From Candidatus Neomarinimicrobiota bacterium (lineage in GTDB: Bacteria; Fidelibacterota; Marinisomatia; Marinisomatales; S15-B10), in contig DTTI01000035.1 of the NCBI GenBank assembly GCA_012964825.1, forward strand, positions 1-64,000: a stretch of 64,000 nucleotides of DNA. The letters run 5' to 3'. Position 1 is the stretch's first letter; every line of letters starts with the position of its first letter. The notes below the pieces were generated by a model. The model was not told the origin of the DNA and ran no database searches. It worked only from the letters and a program-made list of their open reading frames with translations. A program made the translations under genes and the position numbers. Shown here one piece after another: positions 24,352-31,740 of this stretch.

Positions 24352-26649
24352 CTACAGAGAGGAAAGTACTTTCCAGAGGCGCCAGTTAGCACGCCTAGCA
24401 ATGTCCGGCCAGTCGCTGCCCGGAAGAAGAGGCGGAAGTTTTGAGGAGGCTTCCTGATCCCACCTGTTTCCGGCGCCGGAAAGATCCCAAAGGAGATCGA
24501 CTCCATCAAGGCCCAGCTCCACCACAGAAGGATCAGGATCTAAACCGTTATTCTCCAGTATGTTGTCGTGTATCCAGTTTCGATCAGGAAGTGGATCTAC
24601 ATCATAAATGGCGCCTTCACCGAAAACAATATCAAGTTCCACCATGCCGATACCGGTGGTGTTGTTTCCCCTGATCTCGTTATAAGCCACCTCAACTTCA
24701 TCAGCAGCCATTACGAGTATCCCTGTCCCGGAAGGGACAAGACTCACGATAGCACCTTCATCACCAAAGTTTTCATGATTATTGTCGTAAACTCGATTGT
24801 TAACAACTTTACAGTTAAGCGAAATCTTGGAAGGATTGTTGGGAAGCAAGAAAACAAGGATACCAGCGGTGTTATTGTAAACCTCATTATTTTCCACCAC
24901 GGCGTCAACTGAGTTTTCAATTTCGATACCTGCGACATTTCCGTACGCAACACAATTGCGGACAATAATATCTCTTGATTGACCTACATAAATGCCAGCG
25001 TCCCGTACCTTCGTCACCTCGCAGCGCTCAATGGTAACGCCTACACACTCCACAGGATAAACGCCATAAAGTCCCGTTTCGTAAAGGTAGAGATCACGAA
25101 AAGCAATATTAGTACCACCGTTAATCATTAGGCCGTTAGCAGTGTAGTTCCGGACAGCAAATTTCCGGATTTCAATGTTGCTCCCAGAGCCAACCATCCC
25201 ATCCGTGAGAACATGTTTTCCATCTAGAATAGGTCGCTGCCCATCTTCTTCTTCACCCAAGAGAGTAATACCAGAAATATCCATGGTCAATGTTTCGTGA
25301 TAGATTCCAGGCTTTACCAGTACCGTATCACCTGATTCAGCAATGTCAATAGCATCCTGAATGTATTGCCCCTCATTGACCGTAATAACATATCCCTTTC
25401 TCTCAAATACAGTCCTTGGTCGCTCATTAGGCCTTTTGGAAAAAGCTGCAAGTTCGGGTGATTGGTTTTCCAGTGGTGGGACAACATCAAGCCCTGAAGG
25501 AACTGACTTGGGAATCTCCGGCTTTGCCGACTCATCTGTTAGTGAATGCAGAAAAGCAATAAGGTCAGATCGCTCTCTTGGGGTAAGAGTAAAGCTTCGA
25601 ATTTTGTCATCTACATTGGGTACATCCAGTCCCAAACCAGGACCACCTCCCCCGGAATAGAAATCGAGAACTTCATCCAGAGTCTTGAAAACACCGTTAT
25701 GCATATAAGGTGCTGTAAGGGCAACATTGCGTAACGTGGGAACTTTGAATGCACGATTATAATTCTCGCCTTCAATTTCGCCTCGACCTAAATCTGGCGC
25801 TAGCCCTTCCAGATCAGGCACGCCCACAACCTTGAAATCTGGATTCGCAAATGTTGGAATGTTGTGACATTCAAAACAGCGGGTTTTCAAAGAACGAAAG
25901 ACATTAAGTCCGCTGCGCTCCGCATCTAACAAAACTGTTCTTTTACCTCTGGCATAACGGTCAAAGCGTGAATTGTTGGAAATGATGGTTCGTTCAAAAG
26001 CAGCCACTGCATAGCTCACATTCTGAAACGTAACGCCGGGAACTTTACTTCCCCCAAAAGCGCGATCAAACATCCGCACATATTCTGGTATAGCTTTTAG
26101 TTCTCTCACAAGTTCATGGGGGTCTTGCGCCATTTCAGTTTTATCCTGGATAGGATTCGTGGCCTGATCCTCAAGATCGGCTGCCCGGCCATCCCAGAAT
26201 TGACGGTGATTGAACGCAGCGTTCCAAATCGTTGGTGAACCCCGGCGAATGATTGCACCGCCCATCCGTTCTGGTCCAATGCCACTTCCACCCATTCCCA
26301 TGGACTGCCCTCGATTATCCGAAAAACCGAGATCGGGATGGTGACAATGAGCACAGGAGATATCGTTGCTTCCAGAAAGGATAGGGTCAAAAAAGAGCAA
26401 TTGGCCAAGTTCTACTTTTTCTCTGGATTGAGGATTATCCTCTCTCATAGGCATTTCGGGAAAAGGACGATCAAGATTACGGCTCTCCCTTATTTGAGCA
26501 AACAACTCATCCCCCTGACCTTGATTTGCAACATCAAAATCCAAAGAACCACCCGATGGGACATCAAGGCCAGGCAGAGGTAAATAGATAAAGGAAAGAA
26601 AAAGGAGAACGATCAGGGAAAGTGCTACGCCAAAAGAGTCGCGTTTCAT
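24352..26649 (-). CDS. Di-heme cytochrome c peroxidase fused to a parallel beta-helix domain
   Basis: A 765-residue exported protein. After an N-terminal membrane or signal segment (residues 8-25), residues 60-372 form a bacterial di-heme cytochrome c peroxidase domain with heme sites C99/C102/H103 (ISCAHCHH) and C258/C261/H262 (RCFECH), and the family segment TLRNVALTAPYMHNGVFKTLDE. After a proline-rich linker, residues 420-720 form a right-handed beta-helix opening with YIQDAIDIAESGDTVLVKPG and continuing with NosD/pectate-lyase-like rungs such as GVTIERCEVTKVRDAGIYVG and AGIEIENSVDAVVENNEVYN. Typical peroxidases end near residue 370, so the C-terminal half is an added domain, perhaps binding carbohydrate. 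The combination is uncommon. Confidence 0.85.
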   Translation of the reverse strand: MKRDSFGVALSLIVLLFLSFIYLPLPGLDVPSGGSLDFDVANQGQGDELFAQIRESRNLDRPFPEMPMREDNPQSREKVELGQLLFFDPILSGSNDISCAHCHHPDLGFSDNRGQSMGMGGSGIGPERMGGAIIRRGSPTIWNAAFNHRQFWDGRAADLEDQATNPIQDKTEMAQDPHELVRELKAIPEYVRMFDRAFGGSKVPGVTFQNVSYAVAAFERTIISNNSRFDRYARGKRTVLLDAERSGLNVFRSLKTRCFECHNIPTFANPDFKVVGVPDLEGLAPDLGRGEIEGENYNRAFKVPTLRNVALTAPYMHNGVFKTLDEVLDFYSGGGGPGLGLDVPNVDDKIRSFTLTPRERSDLIAFLHSLTDESAKPEIPKSVPSGLDVVPPLENQSPELAAFSKRPNERPRTVFERKGYVITVNEGQYIQDAIDIAESGDTVLVKPGIYHETLTMDISGITLLGEEEDGQRPILDGKHVLTDGMVGSGSNIEIRKFAVRNYTANGLMINGGTNIAFRDLYLYETGLYGVYPVECVGVTIERCEVTKVRDAGIYVGQSRDIIVRNCVAYGNVAGIEIENSVDAVVENNEVYNNTAGILVFLLPNNPSKISLNCKVVNNRVYDNNHENFGDEGAIVSLVPSGTGILVMAADEVEVAYNEIRGNNTTGIGMVELDIVFGEGAIYDVDPLPDRNWIHDNILENNGLDPDPSVVELGLDGVDLLWDLSGAGNRWDQEASSKLPPLLPGSDWPDIARRANWRLWKVLSSL

Positions 26650-26747
26650 TTAGGGATGGATAAAGTGTTTAATCCAGAAGGAGTTTAATAGTTAACTTTC
26701 GGACGGTGAAGTGGTTTTTTCCCTTCTCCGCTTTTGAAATCTATCCC

Positions 26748-27575
26748 ATGCTCGATCAAACCAAAATCCAGATTGGCCATCGGAAATATGAGGTGAAACT
26801 TGAAGAAGGAATCTCTATTGCAATCCAACTTGATTTTCAAGGTGATCAACCCCGGTTTTTTGAAAGTGAGAATGCCCATTCGATCCCTGTACAGTCTGGA
26901 GGCTTTATTGGTTCGGTTCAAGCCGGCGGAAGCTGCAACGTGGATACCATAACCGCTAATTATCACTGCAATGGTACCCATACTGAATGTGTTGGACACA
27001 TATCCGAAGATCAGGTCTCAATTTCCAACATTATTGATAACAGCCTGATTCCAGTCACACTTATCTCTATGGACGCTTCAAAGATCGGCGATGAATCATA
27101 CCATGTTTCTACAGAAAACAATGATTACTTACTGACGAAGTCTTGTCTGACCCAAGTTCTCGAAAATGCTAATACAGATTTCCTGAAGGGGCTCGTCATC
27201 CGAACTCTACCCAATGAAACCTCAAAAAAATCACACAATTACTCCGAGAAATCGTTTCCTTTCTTTACGAATGAAGCCATGCATCACATCAGAATTCTCG
27301 GCGTTCGCCATCTGCTGGTGGATACGCCCTCCGTGGATAGAACAGATGACGGCGGAGAGCTTGGAAATCATCGGATCTACTGGGGCGTATCTCCCGGTAT
27401 TTCCAAAATCGATTCTCAAACTTGTTCTAAAAGGACAATTACAGAAATGATTTACACTCCCGATTTGCTTCCGGATGGCTGTTATCTAATGAACCTTCAG
27501 CTTCCCGCTTTCGTTTCTGATGCCGCTCCCAGCAGGCCAATCCTCTACCCTGTTAATAAAGTCAATGATCACTGA
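26748..27575 (+). CDS. Cyclase-family hydrolase (kynurenine formamidase-like)
   Basis: A 275-residue protein of the metal-dependent cyclase family that includes bacterial kynurenine formamidase KynB and isatin hydrolase. The zinc or manganese motif is visible as HCNGTHTECVGHI, matching the family HxGTHxD/E pattern, and the C-terminal half has RILGVRHLLVDTPSVDR and the later HRIYWG. ATG 26748 is chosen over an upstream GTG at 26706 because it begins at the family start. It overlaps the indoleamine-dioxygenase-like gene by 11 nt. Since that enzyme makes N-formylkynurenine, hydrolysis of this product is the natural role here, though the protein is longer and more divergent than typical KynB. Confidence 0.78.
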   Translation: MLDQTKIQIGHRKYEVKLEEGISIAIQLDFQGDQPRFFESENAHSIPVQSGGFIGSVQAGGSCNVDTITANYHCNGTHTECVGHISEDQVSISNIIDNSLIPVTLISMDASKIGDESYHVSTENNDYLLTKSCLTQVLENANTDFLKGLVIRTLPNETSKKSHNYSEKSFPFFTNEAMHHIRILGVRHLLVDTPSVDRTDDGGELGNHRIYWGVSPGISKIDSQTCSKRTITEMIYTPDLLPDGCYLMNLQLPAFVSDAAPSRPILYPVNKVNDH

Positions 27576-28692
27576 ATTGCTTAAAAGATTTTCAGTTGAT
27601 CAAGAACGTGGTTTTCTTCCCAATCCCGATCCTCTTCTAGCACTTCATCCACTGTTTGAGGTGTGGGATGAACTCGGGGCGGAGATGCCATCCCTGCTTG
27701 CCAAAGGCAATTTTCGCTTAGCTGTGGAAAATCTCCCCTTAATCCACGCTGATAAACTTAAAGATGACTCTGAGTTAGACAGGGCTATGCTGTTGTTGTC
27801 CATGTTTGCCAATGCCTATATCAGCTGTGACCCAGACCCGGTAAGAAAAATCCCCTTGGCTCTTGCTGTACCGTTGTCTGAAGTGGCGGCTAGGTCCGGA
27901 CGTCCTCCTATTGCAAGCCACGCCTCAATCGTATTAAACAACTGGCGTCGCGTAAACCCGAAAGGTCCCATTGAGCTGGAAAACCTTAGAACTGTTCAGA
28001 ACTTTTTAGGAGGACAAGACGAGGAATGGTTCTTTCTCACAACAGTTGCCATTGAATCCCTCGGTGCCCCTGCTCTTTCTGCTGTTCTGGATGGACTGGA
28101 AGCTGCTGCCTCATCTAATAACAAAAATTTCGTTGATGCCATAGAACGGATTGGAAATGCTATAAACAATTGTACCAACGTTCTGGACCGTATACCGGAA
28201 AAATGCGCGCCTCATATCTTTTATTCTCAGATACGCCCCTTCCTGGCCGGATGGCCAGAGGAAGGAATTATTTATGAAGGTGTGAGTGACGAACCAAAAG
28301 TTTATATTGGCGGAAGTGCGGCACAAAGTTCACTTTTGCAGTCTATCGATGCGGCGATGGGAATTTTTCATCCTCATGCTGATTCGGGACCTTTTCTGAA
28401 GAAAATGAGAAAATACATGCCACCCGCCCATCGTAAATTCATTGAATACCTTGAAACGCAACTTTCCTTGAAAAAATATGTTGAGCAAAATGAAAGCCGT
28501 GAGTTGAATGATGCACTCAATAGTTGTATCAGTACGCTGGACAGTTTTAGAAAGAAACATATGCAGATTGTTGTCCACTACGTTCTTGATCAAGTCAAAG
28601 ATGAAGAAAATGTCATTGGAACGGGGGGTACAGAGTTTGTCGCCTTCCTATCTCGAACCAGAGCCGAAACTTCGGAGAACTTAATTTCATGA
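27565..28692 (+). CDS. Indoleamine 2,3-dioxygenase family heme protein
   Basis: A 375-residue heme dioxygenase related to eukaryotic IDO. Diagnostic segments are IFYSQIRPFLAGW (the distal-site Phe and Arg of IDO are conserved), GGSAAQSS, MRKYMPPAHRKFI, the proximal heme histidine H332 in KKHMQIV, and the C-terminal GTGGTEFVAFLSRTRAET loop. These match the human enzyme closely by eye. The family inserts O2 into the indole ring of tryptophan or analogues, giving N-formylkynurenine. ATG 27565 is chosen; it overlaps the cyclase gene, and the stop overlaps the next gene (ATGA), so the three genes are translationally coupled. Cytoplasmic, no signal. IDO homologues are less common in bacteria than tryptophan 2,3-dioxygenase. 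Confidence 0.92.
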   Translation: MITELLKRFSVDQERGFLPNPDPLLALHPLFEVWDELGAEMPSLLAKGNFRLAVENLPLIHADKLKDDSELDRAMLLLSMFANAYISCDPDPVRKIPLALAVPLSEVAARSGRPPIASHASIVLNNWRRVNPKGPIELENLRTVQNFLGGQDEEWFFLTTVAIESLGAPALSAVLDGLEAAASSNNKNFVDAIERIGNAINNCTNVLDRIPEKCAPHIFYSQIRPFLAGWPEEGIIYEGVSDEPKVYIGGSAAQSSLLQSIDAAMGIFHPHADSGPFLKKMRKYMPPAHRKFIEYLETQLSLKKYVEQNESRELNDALNSCISTLDSFRKKHMQIVVHYVLDQVKDEENVIGTGGTEFVAFLSRTRAETSENLIS

Positions 28693-29885
28693 ACTCGTTT
28701 GAAGGAAAGTGTACCACTTGCCCCGGTGGGTGTGCTACCGATGAAGATGCAGGTTTCATGATCACAGAACAATTCGGGCCATTCAATCAGAAAAACGATA
28801 TTTTCAACCGTTCCTTCTGGGACCCGTCAATTCACTCAGAAAAGACAGAACTTTTTTATGAATCGTATCGTAAACCGCTGGAAGAGTGGCGCCACGTGGA
28901 TGGTTATGATCAGAAAGATTTTGCTCTCCGTAATGCTGGCTGGTACGTGGCTGATTTTTTCGCCGAACGGCTGGAGAATGAGGACCGCCGGGAAGGATTT
29001 CTGGATTACCTCACCTCCCAAAGGGAGGGTGCTTCAGAACAGCGAAATGTTGAATCTCCTGAGGCTATGGCAGAAGAAGTAAAGAAAGCCGCCAAACTTT
29101 TTGGTGCTGATCTTGTGGGCATCACTTATCATGATGAACGGTGGGTCTACACGCACAAGTATAGTCGAGACCATGAAGACGAGAAAGAGATGGATCTTCC
29201 GGATAATTTCGTTTCTGTAATTGTAGTATGTCATGAGATGGACCACGATTTGCTGGAGACCGTCCCATCAGCTCTAAGTGGAACAGCAACGGGCGTTGGC
29301 TACTCTCAAGATGCTATCACACTTCTTGCCCTTGCTCAGTATATCAAGAATCTCGGTTACAATGCCGTGGCCAGCATGAACGATACGGCTCTCAGCATTC
29401 CTCTAGCTATTAAAGCCGGGTTAGGAGAATACGGCCGTCACGGGCTTTTAATTACACCAGAACTTGGTCCTCGTCTTCGTATCGGAAAGGTTTTTACTGA
29501 TCTTCCTCTTGCACACGATCGCCCGAAACGGTTCGGCGTAAAAGAATTTTGCGAGATATGCCGACGGTGTAGTGATGGTTGTCCGACGAAAGCTATTCCA
29601 TTTGATGATCCATCAGAACGTATCTACAACAGTTCCAATATTAGTGGTATCAGAAAATGGACAGTGGATGCGGAAAAGTGTTTCGACTTCTGGGTGAAGC
29701 AGGTGACCGACTGTTCCATCTGCCTCCGCGTCTGTCCCTACAATCGTGATTATCCCTCCTGGGTAAACCGCCTACGGTTTCGACTAATGGGGTCGTTCCT
29801 CCGCAGCTTTATGCTATGGCTGGACAACACCTTGGGAGGCGGGAAACGAAAAACGCCCAGATGGTGGTGGGAGAAAAAAGATTAA
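28689..29885 (+). CDS. Reductive dehalogenase-like iron-sulfur protein, cytoplasmic
   Basis: A 398-residue protein resembling the catalytic subunit of reductive dehalogenases. The central NDTALSIPLAIKAGLGEYGR and GLLITPELGPRLRIGKVFTD stretches are typical of RdhA, as are two [4Fe-4S] sites (C288/C291/C294/C298 and C331/C342/C345/C349, the latter in CSICLRVCPYN) and a tryptophan-rich C-terminus. There is no Tat signal and no membrane anchor gene, so it is cytoplasmic. An extra N-terminal Cys cluster (C8/C11/C15) is unusual. RdhA enzymes need cobalamin; whether this one binds it cannot be read reliably. The epoxyqueuosine reductase QueG shares the fold but differs in motif spacing. It is coupled to the IDO-like gene by a 4-nt overlap. 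Confidence 0.78.
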   Translation: MNSFEGKCTTCPGGCATDEDAGFMITEQFGPFNQKNDIFNRSFWDPSIHSEKTELFYESYRKPLEEWRHVDGYDQKDFALRNAGWYVADFFAERLENEDRREGFLDYLTSQREGASEQRNVESPEAMAEEVKKAAKLFGADLVGITYHDERWVYTHKYSRDHEDEKEMDLPDNFVSVIVVCHEMDHDLLETVPSALSGTATGVGYSQDAITLLALAQYIKNLGYNAVASMNDTALSIPLAIKAGLGEYGRHGLLITPELGPRLRIGKVFTDLPLAHDRPKRFGVKEFCEICRRCSDGCPTKAIPFDDPSERIYNSSNISGIRKWTVDAEKCFDFWVKQVTDCSICLRVCPYNRDYPSWVNRLRFRLMGSFLRSFMLWLDNTLGGGKRKTPRWWWEKKD

Positions 29886-29922
29886 CATCTTTACCGCAAA
29901 GAATGATGACTTACCAGATAAA

Positions 29923-31080
29923 TCAGACGGCCTCAGACATTCCAAGTATTACTGTTTTCACCGTCTCATAAACGCGATGTAAACTTCTAGCGCTCACCCA
30001 TTCATCGATGGCGTGAGCACCATGTCCAATGGGACCGAAAAGGACTGAGGGGATACCCGCTTCAGAAACCAGTGCCGAATCAGCCCAGTAGGACATGCCC
30101 GTGAGGTATGAAACAGGTGACGCTTTCCTCAATCGTTGGACAATTTCAGTGGTCTCCAAAGTTTCCATAGGCGGACGGGCGAACAGCTTTTTCGGCTCAA
30201 CTCTATGCTTCCCAGGATAGTTTTTCGCCGTGGAAACAATTCGCTCATATTCTTTCTCCAGATCGGCATCTAATTCTCCCGGAAGAATCCTTCGTTCCCA
30301 ATCTAGCCTTGATTCGGCTGCGATAACTGGAAGATTAGTTCCACCCATTAATGTCCCAACATGAAGCGAACTGTGTCCGAGATAGGGGTGGGCATCTTTT
30401 GCATACAATTTTTTCTCCACTTCTGAAATTTCTTGAATCACAGCTCCAAGTGGAAAAATTGCATCGATTCCTTCCTCAGGACGAGAACCGTGGGCAGCTT
30501 TCCCCTCAATAACTATCTCATACCAGGCAAACCCCTTGTGACAGATGCCAATAGACTCTTCTGTAGGTTCCAGAATGATGGCGGCAGTTGGTTTTTCCTT
30601 TAGCGTTGGAAGCCAATCATTCATGAGGTGTTCCATCCCTATGCTCAAATCTTCTTCATCGCACACAAAAGTCAGATGGACATCACCCGGCGGTGGCTCC
30701 TTCGCAAAAAACTTGCCAAGAGCAAGCATGACAGACACACTACCTTTCATATCATATGTCCCTCTGCCATAAAGTTTGTCACCATCCCGGCGGAGCTTAA
30801 ATGGATCATTCATCCCCTCCACACCCACAACATCCACATGTGCATTCAATATGAGACTTGGTGCACCCCTACTCCCAGAAATTGTACACACCACGTTGGT
30901 CCGTCCAGGAGCAACTTCTTGAGTCTCTGGAATAAACCCCAATGAGGAAAGAACACCGGATATATTATCACAAACAAAAGCCTCACCAGGGCCCCCTTCC
31001 CATTTGGGGTTTACTGAATTAGAAGCCACCAAATCAGCTAAAAATTCTTCAATACATTGTTCTAACGAAAAATCAACCAT
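29923..31080 (-). CDS. M20-family metallopeptidase/deacylase (ArgE/DapE-like)
   Basis: A 385-residue zinc-dependent amidohydrolase of the M20 family, which includes acetylornithine deacetylase and succinyl-diaminopimelate desuccinylase. Metal ligands are visible in NAHVDVVGV, GRGTYDMKGS, and FVCDEEDLSIG (catalytic and metal-binding glutamates), with IILEPTEESIG further on. A dimerisation lid domain spans about residues 175-290 (KAAHGSRPEEGIDA). No signal peptide is present. ATG 31080 overlaps the stop of the upstream Dabb gene, so the two are coupled; GTG at 31083 is an alternative start. The substrate is unknown: an N-acyl amino acid or dipeptide. Confidence 0.85.
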   Translation of the reverse strand: MVDFSLEQCIEEFLADLVASNSVNPKWEGGPGEAFVCDNISGVLSSLGFIPETQEVAPGRTNVVCTISGSRGAPSLILNAHVDVVGVEGMNDPFKLRRDGDKLYGRGTYDMKGSVSVMLALGKFFAKEPPPGDVHLTFVCDEEDLSIGMEHLMNDWLPTLKEKPTAAIILEPTEESIGICHKGFAWYEIVIEGKAAHGSRPEEGIDAIFPLGAVIQEISEVEKKLYAKDAHPYLGHSSLHVGTLMGGTNLPVIAAESRLDWERRILPGELDADLEKEYERIVSTAKNYPGKHRVEPKKLFARPPMETLETTEIVQRLRKASPVSYLTGMSYWADSALVSEAGIPSVLFGPIGHGAHAIDEWVSARSLHRVYETVKTVILGMSEAV

Positions 31081-31379
31081 CACAACTCATAGTCCACCAC
31101 TCGGACTTCCTCTGTCAACGGCTGAAGTAAAGCCACAACTTTCAAGTGCTCAGGATGATCCTGATATTTTTTCAGCTTTTCCATGGATTCAAACTCAGAT
31201 ACAAGAACCACATCAGAGGCACGTTCTGACGGATTCACATTGATGCCTACTTCCAATGCTTTGATTTCTTTGATCAGATCAGGAAGTTTAATGATCTCAG
31301 TCTTGATCTTAGAACCACTATCATTTTTTGTCTTCCCCTCAATCTTCTTTAAACGCCACATAACAATATGCTTAATCAT
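31080..31379 (-). CDS. Dabb-family (stress-responsive A/B barrel) protein
   Basis: A 99-residue ferredoxin-like dimeric barrel protein. It begins MIKHIVMWRLK and contains the family pattern LVSEFESMEKLKKYQDHPEH near the C-terminal half. ATG 31379 is chosen because GGAG lies just upstream (ACAGGAGACACAATG); a longer in-frame extension exists but has no such site. Dabb proteins are small dimers of mostly unknown function; some act on aromatic polyketides. It precedes and is coupled to the M20 peptidase gene, but the link is not understood. Confidence 0.85.
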   Translation of the reverse strand: MIKHIVMWRLKKIEGKTKNDSGSKIKTEIIKLPDLIKEIKALEVGINVNPSERASDVVLVSEFESMEKLKKYQDHPEHLKVVALLQPLTEEVRVVDYEL

Positions 31380-31485
31380 TGTGTCTCCTGTCATTTGTTG
31401 GTGTTTGTGAAGGAAAGTGAAGTTAGGCCACCACGAGGTGAAACTCAATTAACAACCTTTTCGCTTTTTATGTATTAATTATGAC

Positions 31486-31719
31486 ATGAAAAGATTTTAT
31501 CGAAACAGAGACGAAGGAAAATCGGCCAGTGTCTGTGCCGGTATAGGTGATGACTTTGATGTCAATCCCATACTGATCCGACTGCTATTTTATTCCTCGG
31601 TTCTCTCGTACGGGATTAGCATCCTTTTTTATTTAATCACCGGGATAAAATTCCTGAACAAACAGCCTCAACAGAAGACAATCGAGTCTCGAACTTCCTT
31701 CCTGTTTACTCGTTGCTGA
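31486..31719 (+). CDS. PspC-domain membrane protein
   Basis: A 77-residue protein matching the PspC domain: KRFYRNRDEGKSASVCAGIG at the start, then DDFDVNPILIRLLFYSSVL and a single membrane helix (about residues 28-52). In enterobacteria PspC senses envelope stress, but stand-alone PspC-domain proteins are widespread and often of unknown role. It is divergent from the Dabb gene and lies 21 nt upstream of the hydantoinase/5-oxoprolinase gene; the pairing may be accidental. Confidence 0.82.
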   Translation: MKRFYRNRDEGKSASVCAGIGDDFDVNPILIRLLFYSSVLSYGISILFYLITGIKFLNKQPQQKTIESRTSFLFTRC

Positions 31720-31740
31720 TAAGGTAGATTTTGGCCCATT

